Assembly (NCBI RefSeq): GCF_000744455.1
Contig: NZ_JQLY01000001.1
Location: 2,138,501-2,202,500, forward strand
Length of the DNA: 64,000 nt
Source: Methanobacterium sp. SMA-27
GTDB lineage: Archaea > Methanobacteriota > Methanobacteria > Methanobacteriales > Methanobacteriaceae
Reading direction: 5' to 3'
Shown: positions 8,721 to 17,684 of the stretch, piece by piece
Layout: every line of letters begins with the position of its first letter
How positions within the stretch are numbered: the stretch's first letter is position 1
The notes under the pieces: generated by a model
The model's database searches: none
Seen by the model: the letters and a program-made list of their open reading frames with translations, nothing else
Told to the model about the DNA's origin: nothing
Made by a program: the position numbers and the translations under genes

Positions 8721-9833
8721 TCAATGATCTTTTTCTTTAATTTTACTACCCACATTAGTTTCTACAATTTTTTCTACAGGTTTGTCCTGATTTTCCTTCT
8801 TATAGGCAACTACTGCAGCGTAAGTTACACCCAATATAAGAGGGCCAATAATAAATCCAACCAAACCCAGTACAAGGGGCCCGCATAAAAATCCTAGAAG
8901 GAATATTAAAGGATGGATATCCGCATATTTACCTGCGAGTTTTGGTCTAATGTACATATCCATCAAACTAAGCAAAACCCCCAATAACATAACTTCCACT
9001 GCCCTGAAGTAGTTTCCAATGATGGCATCATAGATTGCAAGACCCACAAGGGTAGGCCAATGCCCAACAATTGGCATTAACTGAAAGAATCCAGTCAATG
9101 TTCCAAGGAATAATGCATAAGGATAACCTAATAATGCAAATCCAATGCCTGCCACAACTCCTGTTATTGTAGCTGTAACAAAATGTCCAAAGAATATACT
9201 CTTTAAAACCCGGTCAGTTTCCTTTATTAACGTTTTGAAATAGTGTTTTCTATCTTCTGGTACCATGTAATCCAAATAATCCCATACTCTATCACCATCC
9301 CTTGCAAAGTAAAATGTAGATGCAAAAAATATGAAAAGCTGGAGTAAAACAGTTGGAATTGACTTCAAAAGTCCTAATAAATATTCTGTGAGGCCTCTAA
9401 GAATGTCTTCTACACCTAAATAAATGGAATTAATTACCGAAGTCACAACTGGAGATGTACTTTCTGCAGGAATATATTGTTGAATTGGAAGATAATTTTG
9501 TATGTTAGTACTGTTTATACTACCTAAATTAAGGGTTTTAACAAATTCAACAAATGCAGGTGTTGATGCAATGATGGTATTGATAAAAAGTATTATAATT
9601 GCGATTAGGGGAATTATTACTATTATCATGCCAACAAATATTGCAATAGACTTGTACTTTAGATATGGTTCCATTCTATTTGACAGTGGACGTATTGCAT
9701 AGGCAAATATAGCTCCAAGTATAATCATACTGAGCATCGGTGTCAAAACTAACGCAGAGAATATAACAAGGATTATAATTACAAAAATTGCAGAAGTTAA
9801 ATTATTTTTAATATCATTAATCATTTTTTCCAC
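8721..9833 (-). CDS. AI-2E family (PerM-like) membrane protein
   Basis: 370 residues with about eight membrane segments: two pairs in the first 90 residues, a soluble loop at about 90-150, then a helix-rich half containing the family motifs FFASTFYFARDGDR, GYPYALFLGTLTGFFQLMPIVG and RPKLAGKYADIHPLIFLLGFLCG. This family includes TqsA (AI-2 export) and sodium/proton antiporters; the substrate in methanogens is not known. The last 30 residues are charged and cytoplasmic. A single gene between an exported protein and pyrK. Confidence 0.88.
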   Translation of the reverse strand: MEKMINDIKNNLTSAIFVIIILVIFSALVLTPMLSMIILGAIFAYAIRPLSNRMEPYLKYKSIAIFVGMIIVIIPLIAIIILFINTIIASTPAFVEFVKTLNLGSINSTNIQNYLPIQQYIPAESTSPVVTSVINSIYLGVEDILRGLTEYLLGLLKSIPTVLLQLFIFFASTFYFARDGDRVWDYLDYMVPEDRKHYFKTLIKETDRVLKSIFFGHFVTATITGVVAGIGFALLGYPYALFLGTLTGFFQLMPIVGHWPTLVGLAIYDAIIGNYFRAVEVMLLGVLLSLMDMYIRPKLAGKYADIHPLIFLLGFLCGPLVLGLVGFIIGPLILGVTYAAVVAYKKENQDKPVEKIVETNVGSKIKEKDH

Positions 9834-9937
9834 TCTTTTATGAATATAAGTCTAGAGAGATTAGTATAATTTCCAATGAATATAAGTTTGATTAATAAAA
9901 AAAACATTCCAAATTTTGGTGCAAAAAAAATCTGATC

Positions 9938-10735
9938 TCATGGAATTTTATGTTTCACACCTGACGAATCCCTTCGGTATTTACCAAATTCACTGATCAT
10001 TCTAAGTTCATCTGTCCAAAATACAGGTCCTTCAACACATACTCTCCAACCAACATTATCAACACAACACTGACCACATAAACCCATTCCACATTTCATA
10101 TATCTTTCCATTGAAAACTGTGCAGGAATTCTATAATTTTCAACAATGTCAAAGAGTTTTTTCATCATGACCTCGGGACCACAACTTACTATCATATCAT
10201 AATCAGTTTCTGATAATGTCTTTTCAGCAAGATCTGTTCCGAACCCACAGAAACCAGAGGTTCCATCGTCGGTACATGTTAATAGTTTAGCTCCCGATTT
10301 ATCAATTCTACTACTGAAAATCAATTCATTACTGGTGGTAGCTGCACTTATAATATGTACATCAATCCCCATTCTGGTTGCTTCCTCGCAAAATGCTATT
10401 ACCGGCGCCATACCAATACCCCCACCTACTGCAAGGATTTTTGAACCGGCAATATGGAATCCCCTACCATATGGTCCCCTCAATCCCAATTCATCTCCTT
10501 CACGAAGATTATGTACTTGGTTAGTAAATTCGCCAATATTTCTAATGGATATTCCTATCTCATTTTTCACAGGGTCTATAAGAGATATTGACATGGGTTT
10601 TTCATTATTAAAATTCCAAACCATCATAAACTGGCCCGGAATTTCATCTTTCACAGTCCAATCAAAGATAAATGTTTTTACTGTGGGAGATTCATTTATT
10701 ATTTGTTTTATTTTAACTATCTTAGGAACATTCAT
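9938..10735 (-). CDS. pyrK: Dihydroorotate dehydrogenase electron transfer subunit
   Basis: 265 residues of the ferredoxin-reductase fold. FAD-binding is shown by PMSISLIDPVKNEIGISIR, the NAD(H)-binding core by GGGIGMAPVIAF, and the [2Fe-2S] site by the C-terminal cysteines in CGMGLCGQCCVDNVGWRVC. PyrK lets the PyrD catalytic subunit pass electrons from dihydroorotate to NAD+ in pyrimidine synthesis. It follows pyrD by 30 bp on the same strand, a pyrDK operon. Length is typical. Confidence 0.93.
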   Translation of the reverse strand: MNVPKIVKIKQIINESPTVKTFIFDWTVKDEIPGQFMMVWNFNNEKPMSISLIDPVKNEIGISIRNIGEFTNQVHNLREGDELGLRGPYGRGFHIAGSKILAVGGGIGMAPVIAFCEEATRMGIDVHIISAATTSNELIFSSRIDKSGAKLLTCTDDGTSGFCGFGTDLAEKTLSETDYDMIVSCGPEVMMKKLFDIVENYRIPAQFSMERYMKCGMGLCGQCCVDNVGWRVCVEGPVFWTDELRMISEFGKYRRDSSGVKHKIP

Positions 10736-10765
10736 ATTATCAACCTGTTAACATCCACAATGTAT

Positions 10766-11674
10766 TCAATCATGGGAAATTCCAATAATTTCATCTACAG
10801 AACCATACCCCTTCTCATCCATGAATCTTCTAAGCCCGTTATTTATCTTTGTAAAAATATCCATTCCTTCGTACATTATAGAAGTACCGATCTGAACACA
10901 TCTTGCACCTGCATATAAAAATTCAAGCACATCATTATGATCTCTTATACCACCCACTCCAATAATAGGAATGTCTATAGATTCAAAAACATCAAAAACA
11001 CACCTAATTGCAATAGGTTTTATGGCAGGTCCAGACAATCCTCCAAAACGATTCTTTAATATGGGTATTCCCGTTTCTACATCAATTTTCATTCCAGGTC
11101 CAACTGAATTTATCATTGTCAAAGCATCTGCTCCTGCATCCTCAGCATATTGTGCAATTTCAACTATATCTGTTACATTGGGGGTTAACTTGACAAAAAC
11201 AGGAATTTTTACGCTTTTCTTTACAGTTCTCACTATATCTGCAGTTAAATGTGGGTCTTGTCCAATTGCTGATCCACATCCACCCATTGCATGTGGACAT
11301 GATACATTGAGCTCAATGGCATCCACTAGATTTTCAACCTCTGATGCTATTTCAGAAAACTCATATTGGTTGGCACCATACAGAGAGGCTATGGCCGGAA
11401 CAGATTTATCCAGCTTTTCAAGCTCTAATTTAAAGTTAGCAACACCAGGATTTGATAGGCCAATAGCATTGATAATTCCTCCCGTAACCTCTACCGTTGT
11501 AGGATTTGCATATCCCTTGTTAGGATTCAAACCAAACGATTTAGTTACAACAGCCCCTGCACCACTTCTACCGGCCCAATTAAGTGATGATGCAGTGCTA
11601 CCCAGTATTCCTGCAGCTAACATTGTAGGACTTCTCATTTTAATACCGCATAGTTCGATTTCCAGTATAGTCAC
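10766..11674 (-). CDS. pyrD: Dihydroorotate dehydrogenase, class 1B catalytic subunit
   Basis: 302 residues forming the FMN barrel that oxidises dihydroorotate to orotate. Recognisable segments: LAAGILGSTASSLNW, ELNVSCPHAMGG, VFVKLTPNVTDIV, GGLSGPAIKPIAIRCV and the phosphate-binding GVGGIRDHNDVLEFLYAGA. The class 1B assignment follows from the pyrK partner downstream. The start is GTG 11674; an overlapping ATG 4 bp upstream is out of frame and stops at once. The promoter region is shared with the divergent nop5. Confidence 0.94.
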   Translation of the reverse strand: MTILEIELCGIKMRSPTMLAAGILGSTASSLNWAGRSGAGAVVTKSFGLNPNKGYANPTTVEVTGGIINAIGLSNPGVANFKLELEKLDKSVPAIASLYGANQYEFSEIASEVENLVDAIELNVSCPHAMGGCGSAIGQDPHLTADIVRTVKKSVKIPVFVKLTPNVTDIVEIAQYAEDAGADALTMINSVGPGMKIDVETGIPILKNRFGGLSGPAIKPIAIRCVFDVFESIDIPIIGVGGIRDHNDVLEFLYAGARCVQIGTSIMYEGMDIFTKINNGLRRFMDEKGYGSVDEIIGISHD

Positions 11675-11689
11675 CCCATGACGAAAGTT

Positions 11690-11705
11690 TAAATCTTTAA
11701 AATAT
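11690..11705 (+). promoter_or_regulatory. nop5: Likely TATA element for nop5
   Basis: The stretch AATCTTTAAAATATAC lies only about 13-28 bp before the nop5 ATG and there is no Shine-Dalgarno, so the nop5 mRNA is probably leaderless or nearly so. The element sits in the 43-bp gap shared with divergent pyrD. Confidence 0.4.
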
Positions 11706-11717
11706 ACAATTAAATCT

Positions 11718-12935
11718 ATGAAATGTTATCTCACATGTTCCTTTGCTGGATTCATATCCCTTGATGAAAATTGTACACTCTTAGATTATGAACTTTTCCC
11801 AAGGGACAAATTAAAGGAAAGGTTTGCAAAGATCAGTGCTGGAATTGTAACCCAAGAAGAAGAATTAATTCTCAAAAGACTTGTTAAAAAATGCGATACA
11901 ATAGTAATTGAAACCAATACTCCCCATTCAAGATATAAAAATCTTAAAGAAAGCATTAAATTTAAATATGAAACTCCAAACATGGCCGGAGAATTTTTAA
12001 GGTCAAATATGGAAGATTTATTAAAAAAAACAGATTTCTTAAAATCTGATGATGATCTAACTAAGATAATTCATGACCTATCAATAGAAATAACTAATGA
12101 TCGCTTGCGAAAGGCTTCTGAATCTGAAGATATGTTCCTGATTCAGGCCATAAATTCCATAGACGAACTTGATGAAACAACTGGTAAAATGGTTGAAAGG
12201 TTGAGAGAATGGTATTCAATACACTTCCCCGAGTTGGATAAAATAAAAAATCATGAACGATTCGTTGAAATTGTAGCAGATCTTGGGGACAGGGATTCAA
12301 TAATTGATTCTGGTGTTCTAGATCCGGATAAAGATTCTGTTAGAACCGATAAGAGTATTGGAGCACCCATATCTGAAATTGACCTTTTAATCCTTAAGGA
12401 ATTTGCATCATCAATAAAATCTCTACAAGTAACAAAGAGATCAATCACAGAATATATAGATGAAAGAATGGGTGAGATTGCACCCAATCTCAAGGATCTT
12501 ACAGGTGCATCTCTAGGAGCCAAGCTCATCGCCCATGTTGGTAGCCTAGAGAGATTATCAAAAATGGCTTCAGGCACTGTACAAGTTCTTGGAGCTGAAA
12601 AAGCCCTTTTCAGGCATTTAAAAACTGGTGAGAGACCACCTAAACATGGACTTATTTTCCAGCACCCCGAAGTCAGAGGTGCTAAATGGTGGATCAGGGG
12701 AAAAGTTGCACGAACATTAGCACTAAAAATATCTTTGGCCGTGCGTAAAGATGTTTATTCAGGTGAATACGATCCGAGTATAAGTGAAAGTTTCGAAATA
12801 CGTATTGAAGAAATTAAAAAGTCCAATCCATTCCCTAAAAAAAGTACAAAAGGAAAAAAAGTTAATGATAAGGAAACAAAGAAGAAAAGGAAAAAAAGAG
12901 ATAAATACAAGAAAAATATCAAGGATTATTATTAG
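11718..12935 (+). CDS. nop5: C/D box RNP protein Nop5 (Nop56/58 homologue)
   Basis: 405 residues. The Nop domain is clear at about 240-370: TGASLGAKLIAHVGSLERLSKMASGTVQVLGAEKALFRHLK, then PKHGLIFQHPEV and the ending GKVARTLALKISLAVRKD. A coiled-coil dimerisation region precedes it, and a Lys-rich tail follows (KKSTKGKKV, KKKRKKRDKYKK). Nop5 scaffolds fibrillarin and L7Ae on C/D guide RNAs for 2'-O-methylation of rRNA and tRNA. Fibrillarin is the next gene but 443 bp away, wider than the tight pairing common in archaea. Confidence 0.95.
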   Translation: MKCYLTCSFAGFISLDENCTLLDYELFPRDKLKERFAKISAGIVTQEEELILKRLVKKCDTIVIETNTPHSRYKNLKESIKFKYETPNMAGEFLRSNMEDLLKKTDFLKSDDDLTKIIHDLSIEITNDRLRKASESEDMFLIQAINSIDELDETTGKMVERLREWYSIHFPELDKIKNHERFVEIVADLGDRDSIIDSGVLDPDKDSVRTDKSIGAPISEIDLLILKEFASSIKSLQVTKRSITEYIDERMGEIAPNLKDLTGASLGAKLIAHVGSLERLSKMASGTVQVLGAEKALFRHLKTGERPPKHGLIFQHPEVRGAKWWIRGKVARTLALKISLAVRKDVYSGEYDPSISESFEIRIEEIKKSNPFPKKSTKGKKVNDKETKKKRKKRDKYKKNIKDYY

Positions 12936-13378
12936 AATTTTAATACCAAATGTGAAGAGTATATTTTCAAAATTCCGAAAAAAACAAAACTTAAATATTA
13001 GTAATCTGTAGATGTGTATCATCACCACCACAATTACTAATTTCATATACAACCGGATTCTTCACAAAGATAGGTATAAGAAATTGAATGATTAGTTACT
13101 AACTTTCATTGTATTGTGTGTGCATTCCATTATACTCAATCTAATTTGCAACCAATTTCCAATCGAATTAATACAAAAATAAAGAACTATTCAAAATATA
13201 TCAATGAAACCCTGTAGATATCAAATTATCAGTATTTATAACAAAAAGGTATTCCATTGAGATATTAATCAATGATTTAAATGACATCAAAATATCTTTC
13301 TAATAGAGGACAATTTGTGGAATATGAAAAAAATTATATTAGATCACTATATTATTAGCTCTCTTAAAGGGGAAAAAC
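12936..13378. other. Intergenic region between nop5 and flpA
   Basis: 443 bp of AT-rich DNA. It holds the flpA leader with AAAGGGG about 5 nt before its ATG and possible TATA stretches near 13230-13260 and 13330-13350. A single C-box-like GTGATGA lies on the minus strand (13019-13025) but no matching CUGA D box follows, so I do not call a guide RNA. No open frame with coding character. Confidence 0.5.
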
Positions 13379-14044
13379 ATGGAAAAACTAGAGGAATTTA
13401 CTGGCGTTTACAACATTGAAGACCATATTGCAACTGAAAACCTAAACACTGGCAAAAAGGTCTACGGTGAAAGACTAATTGAAGTTGATGATAAAGAATA
13501 TAGAATATGGGAGCCTCGACGATCTAAACTGGGAGCGGCAATAATGAATGGGATGGAAACCTTCCCATTTAAAACCGACTCTAAAATACTTTATTTGGGA
13601 GCTTCATCTGGTACTACTCCATCACATATCTCGGACATAGCAACCAATGGAACAATTTGGTGCGTGGAATTTTCCCCTAGAATGATGAGGAGTCTGGTAG
13701 AACTTTCAAGAGATAGGAGAAATATGGTTCCTTTATTGGACGATGCAACTAAACCAAGGAATTACTTACATTTACTCGAAAAAGTGGATATCTTGTACTC
13801 TGATGTGGCACAATCAAAACAATCCGAACTTTTCATGGAAAATATGCGTCTTTATCTGAAACCTGAAGGTACTGGAATTATAATGATCAAATCTAGAAGC
13901 ATAGATGTGACTCAAAGTCCCAAAAAGATATTCAGGGAAGAAGAAAAAAAGCTCAAGACAGGAGGTTTCAAAGTTCTTGAAAAAATCAATTTAGAGCCAT
14001 ATGAAAAGGATCATTTGGCAATGGTATGTAAATTTGCTTTTTAG
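13379..14044 (+). CDS. flpA: Fibrillarin-like rRNA/tRNA 2'-O-methyltransferase
   Basis: 221 residues of the archaeal fibrillarin fold without the eukaryotic Gly/Arg domain. SAM-binding motifs: LYLGASSGTTPSHISD, WCVEFSPRMMRSLVEL (acidic loop) and PLLDDATKP; the catalytic Lys is in GIIMIKSRSID. It methylates ribose 2'-OH at sites chosen by C/D guide RNAs, with Nop5 and L7Ae. The stop codon is only 5 bp from the right end of a TnpB-derived element on the opposite strand. Confidence 0.95.
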   Translation: MEKLEEFTGVYNIEDHIATENLNTGKKVYGERLIEVDDKEYRIWEPRRSKLGAAIMNGMETFPFKTDSKILYLGASSGTTPSHISDIATNGTIWCVEFSPRMMRSLVELSRDRRNMVPLLDDATKPRNYLHLLEKVDILYSDVAQSKQSELFMENMRLYLKPEGTGIIMIKSRSIDVTQSPKKIFREEEKKLKTGGFKVLEKINLEPYEKDHLAMVCKFAF

Positions 14045-14049
14045 AAGAT

Positions 14050-14270
14050 GTGAACTACCCCTCCCTTTCGGAAGGAGCTTCTTCCTTCATTAAATCCACT
14101 AATGTGGTTTTTTTCAGAGAAGCTTTAATTTCCGTAGTTCCTACGGTACTGATTAGATTAAGTGTAGTATGCTTGGTTATCGCGTACGATACTATTAATT
14201 ATTGTTAAACTATTATTTATATGTAGTGGTTGGATTCATCCCCACCCTCACACATGGGGTATTCTCCAAC
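14050..14270 (-). mobile_element. Internally deleted IS605/IS1341 (TnpB-type) element, about 220 bp
   Basis: Read on the minus strand. The left end at 14270-14225 matches the left end of the tnpB element at 32.99 kb over 48 bp with 3 differences, including a hairpin at 14240-14259, and similarity continues to where tnpB would begin. The right end has the classic TnpB terminus: an APSERE(G)-stop coding tail, the CCTTCCGAAAGG foldback and GGGGTAGTTCAC. The centre of tnpB is missing. It is thus a non-autonomous MITE-like derivative with both ends, inserted just after the flpA stop. Exact cleavage sites are not fixed; ends are good to a few bases. Confidence 0.8.
14055..14168 (-). pseudogene. TnpB C-terminal coding remnant
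   Basis: A 37-codon open stretch ending in TAG inside the deleted element. It reads TTLNLISTVGTTEIKA and later LVDLMKEEAPSEREG, matching the extreme C-terminus of IS605/IS1341 TnpB proteins (the NLx.GTTEIKA and EAPSxREG tail). The RuvC active-site regions and zinc finger are absent, so there is no nuclease. Its last codons overlap the right-end foldback, as in intact elements, where this sequence also encodes the omega/reRNA scaffold. Confidence 0.72.
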
Positions 14271-14410
14271 ATTAAAGATAAACTCATGAAAAAAAATACT
14301 ATTATCTAGCAAAAAGATACTTAATTTTTTAATCTTCTTCAAAATCTTCTTAGATTAAAAAAATTAATATCATATTTATAAATTAAAGAATTGATTTTGA
14401 TCTTATCAGA

Positions 14411-15568
14411 TTAATTATCCAACTTCAAAATTAACTTTTGGATAATTTTCTTGGCAATTTCCGTTTTAGATGTTAATGGTACTGTTAATGTATCTCCATC
14501 AACAATAATTACCTGGTTCTTATCTGAACTAAATCCTGCACCTTTAATTGAAACATCATTTGCAATCATTAAATCTGCTCTAGATGATTCCATTTTTTTA
14601 TGGGCTAAAGATATTAATTCCTCATTTGATACATTATATTCTGCCTTGAAACCAACTAAGAAAATATTTGGATTGATTTCCTTGATAATATTTATTATTT
14701 TTGGAGCCTTTTTAAGATACAATGTTAAATCTTTTTTAGAAGAAATTTTATCTTGTTTTTCAGAAGTTTTTTCTACTGTAAAATCCGATACTGCTGCCGC
14801 AGATACAAATACATCACTTTCAGGAATTAATTTAATTATTTCTTTCTTCATTTCCTCGGTAGAATTAATTTTAATCCTGCCAAAAATTTTTGGAACATGG
14901 ACTTTTATTGATCCAGTGATCAGCGTTACATCTGCACCTTGTATAAATGCTTCTTTAGCTATTTCAAGACCCATTTTTCCAGAACTTCTATTTGTGATAC
15001 CTCTTACAGAATCTATCTCTTCATAAGTACCACCAGCAGTTATAATTACTTTTTTACCCCTTAACTTTCCTTCAGATGTTTCTCTTAAAGTTTGAAGGGT
15101 AATGTCTTGGATACTTGGAAATTTAGCCTTTCCTTCTTCTCTTTTAGGATCTATTAAAATAATACCATCATCTTTACACCTTTCGATGTTCTCTGAAACT
15201 GATTTATACATGGAATCATGCATTGATGGAACAAATATAATTGGTGTTGAATATCCATATGCAGTTATTAAAAGCGTGCTTATTGGATTATCTGCAATTT
15301 TATATGCAAACTTGCTTATTAAATTAGCTGTAGCAGGAGCAACTAATATTAGATCAGCTTGTGCATATTTAACATGCTCAATATCTCCAGTGAGTTCCAA
15401 GACAACATTCTTGCCAGTTGCAAACTCCATGGCATTTGGATGTATTATTTTGCATGCATCATCACTCATGAAACATGTAACATTCATTCCCTGCCTTTTA
15501 AGTTCCCTTACAAGTTTTACAGATTCAACTGCAGCAATACTACCTGTAACACATACCACAATTTCCAT
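14411..15568 (-). CDS. coaBC: Bifunctional phosphopantothenoylcysteine decarboxylase / phosphopantothenate-cysteine ligase
   Basis: 385 residues. The N-terminal CoaC flavoprotein domain (about 1-170) shows VTGSIAAVESVKLVRELK, HPNAMEF, and LVAPATANLISKFAYKIADN followed by the substrate-binding PSMHDSMY. The C-terminal CoaB domain (about 175-385) has KVIITAGGTYEEIDSVRGITNRSSGKMG, VSAAAVSDF and LVGFKAEY. Together they make 4'-phosphopantetheine for coenzyme A. It is preceded by the KH-domain gene 15 bp upstream on the same strand, suggesting co-transcription. Confidence 0.94.
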   Translation of the reverse strand: MEIVVCVTGSIAAVESVKLVRELKRQGMNVTCFMSDDACKIIHPNAMEFATGKNVVLELTGDIEHVKYAQADLILVAPATANLISKFAYKIADNPISTLLITAYGYSTPIIFVPSMHDSMYKSVSENIERCKDDGIILIDPKREEGKAKFPSIQDITLQTLRETSEGKLRGKKVIITAGGTYEEIDSVRGITNRSSGKMGLEIAKEAFIQGADVTLITGSIKVHVPKIFGRIKINSTEEMKKEIIKLIPESDVFVSAAAVSDFTVEKTSEKQDKISSKKDLTLYLKKAPKIINIIKEINPNIFLVGFKAEYNVSNEELISLAHKKMESSRADLMIANDVSIKGAGFSSDKNQVIIVDGDTLTVPLTSKTEIAKKIIQKLILKLDN

Positions 15569-15583
15569 CGATTTCCCCTCGTT

Positions 15584-16081
15584 TCAGTTTCTGTCAACTA
15601 CAACAACGGTTTCTTGTTCGGTAAGCATTTTTATTATATCATTGAGGATGTCAAGTCTTCCAGGAAGTTTTCTTGAATCTTCTCTCATTACCCTTACCTT
15701 GAACTTTTCTTCACCATCTGTTCCATAGACAACATTTATACCCGATACCCTTGCAGGGGCCAGTATATCCCTAGCAACTGCACGGAGGTCTGAATCTTCA
15801 CCAACTACTCTAATCTTTTTCCCCACAGTTCTTGAGAGTTCACGTACTATTTTTCCACTCTTTCCTATGAGTTTTCCAACCTGGTCCTTCTCTGTGATTA
15901 TTATAACAATATCTCCAATTTCAATGGTCTTTTTAAAACCTAATTTACCTTCACCGAGTTTGAAAAGTACCTTAGCAATGTCCAAGTCGAGTTGGGATAT
16001 CTCACCACTTTTAAGCTTGTTCTCACAACCCTGACATAAAATTCCACTTTTTAAACAGACATCGCATACTGGCAATACCAT
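15584..16081 (-). CDS. KH-domain RNA-binding protein with N-terminal zinc-binding motif
   Basis: 165 residues. The first 20 hold a CX2CX5CX2C site (CDVCLKSGILCQGC), probably zinc. The centre contains the KH signature IGKSGKIVRELSRTVGKKI, with flanking DIVIIITEKDQVGKL, and a weaker second RNA-binding-like half (VARDILAPARVSGINVVYG). It resembles archaeal NusA-like KH proteins; a role in transcription or RNA handling is inferred. It has an excellent AGGAGGAATGTAA-ATG start. Upstream partner of coaBC. Confidence 0.78.
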   Translation of the reverse strand: MVLPVCDVCLKSGILCQGCENKLKSGEISQLDLDIAKVLFKLGEGKLGFKKTIEIGDIVIIITEKDQVGKLIGKSGKIVRELSRTVGKKIRVVGEDSDLRAVARDILAPARVSGINVVYGTDGEEKFKVRVMREDSRKLPGRLDILNDIIKMLTEQETVVVVDRN

Positions 16082-16533
16082 TTACATTCCTCCTTTATTG
16101 TTATTTGATGATCATAATGTTTAATTGATACCCTTATTAGAATCATCAACTGATTTACCTGTAAACTTGAAATTACATCCAATTAATAAATCGTTTATGG
16201 CCTTTTTATGAAGATTTTATCCATGAAATCTTTTTTATAAATTTGTGGATACAGAACCTATCTTAAACTCATTGAAGTTTTAGATAATCTTCATTTTGCA
16301 CATCATCTTTACATGTGATGCAACTAAATAAAAGCAGATAAATTTGGCTCTTTTTAAGGCTCTTTATCAGTATTATAAAGATAGTAATTTTAACAGATAT
16401 AATTGTATTGAAGTTACTAATATATAATTTTGCATTGATAGAATATTGTTTACTAAATGAATATATTTTAATTGAAAAATTATAATTTGAATTTATTTTG
16501 GATTAAAATAATAAAATGAAAAATTTAATGAAT
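16082..16533. other. Intergenic region, 452 bp
   Basis: AT-rich. Contains the KH-gene leader, imperfect inverted repeats (CATCATC...GATG near 16299-16320; GAAGATTTTATCC...AAATCTTTT near 16211-16235) and no open frame worth calling. Any small RNA here would need transcript data. Confidence 0.45.
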
Positions 16534-17058
16534 TTACTTGAAACTATTTATTACAAGGTTAAAATTATTTTGTTGGGCTTGAAAATCTGCTGATTTAGCA
16601 CTAAAGAGTACAACATATATATTACCATTTTTATTGAACCATACAGCACGATATTCCTTTTGATCGTCAGTATTAGATTTATATATGTTTTCAAGGGCAA
16701 TGCCACCATTTATCGTTAAATTCCCCTCAGATACTTCCTGATAACCTGTTGTATTGAAAAATGATTTATAATTTGCCGCATACACATCAGTAAGGTTACT
16801 TCCTTTTGAAACATCCGGTTTTTGAACTACTACCCTTGTTGTAGGACTTCCATTTTGAATAGTATTTGGATCTGCAAGAGCTACAACAGCGTTTGGAGAA
16901 GTTGTGTTAGCAAGTTCCCATACTCCAGGATAAGTAAATGAAACATTGTTTTGATTGTAGGTCTTTGTTGCATTGGATTGTTTATTGTCAGATATACACC
17001 CAGATGCTAGAACAACAAAAAACAAAAGAACAATTACCAGAATTACTTGGTTTCTCAA
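16534..17058 (-). CDS. PsbP-like lipoprotein
   Basis: 174 residues. The signal peptide MRNQVILVIVLLFFVVLASGC ends in a lipobox (LASGC), so the mature protein should be lipid-anchored at the cysteine at position 21. The mature part has the PsbP/Mog1 fold look seen in many methanogen proteins: VSFTYPGVWELANTTS, then a beta-rich domain ending in FNLVINSF. Function is unknown outside photosystem II relatives. The gene below it on the minus strand (SHOCT-like) is also membrane-bound. Confidence 0.75.
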   Translation of the reverse strand: MRNQVILVIVLLFFVVLASGCISDNKQSNATKTYNQNNVSFTYPGVWELANTTSPNAVVALADPNTIQNGSPTTRVVVQKPDVSKGSNLTDVYAANYKSFFNTTGYQEVSEGNLTINGGIALENIYKSNTDDQKEYRAVWFNKNGNIYVVLFSAKSADFQAQQNNFNLVINSFK

Positions 17059-17102
17059 TTTTTCACCTTCATAAAGTAAAAAGAGTTAAATAGAACTCTA
17101 AA

Positions 17103-17684
17103 TTAACCTGAATTATTGTTATTCGTATTTTTAGTTGGAGTAGTAGAATTTTTAGTTGAAGTCTTCTTTATAATGGTTGTTGTTTTTGTTGTGTTCTTTG
17201 TTAAAGTTGTGTTCGTGGTTGTATTGTTCACAACGGGAAATGCACTGTCATTAACAGTCATACTAGCTCCTGACGAATTATTTGCAGGCAAACTCATTGC
17301 ATACACCCCGTAACCTGTTCCAACAAAGAATGCTAAAACTAAAAATACCAATAAAGATACCTTTCCTCTCGACATTCCAGAACTTTTGGTTTGACTAACA
17401 GGGGCTGTTTTCGGAGTGGTAACATATTTTTTTATTAATGCTTCCTTCTCCTCAATTTCATCTTCTTCTTTCTTTTTGTCTGACCAATAATCAAGTGATT
17501 TTTCAGAGACATCTTTGCCCTGAAGTCTTTTTATGCGGTCAGCTGCTAAAATCGTGCTTAATTTGTCATCTAAAACTCTTTTTTCAAGATCATACTGCCT
17601 TTTAGAAACTTTACCTTCACTAAATTGTTTTTCTAGCTTTTTTAAGCTATTTAATAATTTTTCTTTATCTGAAACTATCTCAAT
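17103..17684 (-). CDS. SHOCT-like coiled-coil membrane protein with non-standard start
   Basis: The first ATG (17375) would give only a 90-residue transmembrane and Asn/Thr-rich tail, but the frame stays open for 103 more codons upstream, to the pheA stop. That part reads as a real protein: KLLNSLKKLEKQFSEGKV, SKRQYDLEKRVLDDKL (SHOCT-type short helical motif), then an acidic linker EEDEIEEKEALIKK. No ATG, GTG or TTG exists in it. The candidate starts are ATT 17684, overlapping the pheA TGA by 1 base, or ATA 17678, 6 nt behind AAGGAGAGG. A membrane segment follows at about 109-128. Product about 190 residues, probably a cytoplasmic coiled coil with an external tail. Alternatively a sequence error hides the start. 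Confidence 0.55.
   Translation of the reverse strand: MEIVSDKEKLLNSLKKLEKQFSEGKVSKRQYDLEKRVLDDKLSTILAADRIKRLQGKDVSEKSLDYWSDKKKEEDEIEEKEALIKKYVTTPKTAPVSQTKSSGMSRGKVSLLVFLVLAFFVGTGYGVYAMSLPANNSSGASMTVNDSAFPVVNNTTTNTTLTKNTTKTTTIIKKTSTKNSTTPTKNTNNNNSG

Noticed and set aside
10971..11681. A 236-codon plus-strand frame opposite pyrD.
   Set aside because: Antisense shadow of pyrD; no ribosome binding site or recognisable domain.
13013..13060. Possible C/D box guide RNA on the minus strand between nop5 and flpA (GTGATGA at 13019-13025).
   Set aside because: No CUGA D box or C'/D' pair at the required distance.
14451..15728. Long plus-strand open frames opposite coaBC and the KH gene.
   Set aside because: Shadows of two clearly identified genes on the other strand.
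17103..17375. The 90-residue protein starting at ATG 17375 taken as the full gene.
   Set aside because: The reading frame upstream has clear protein character, and no good ribosome binding site precedes this ATG, so the product is likely longer.
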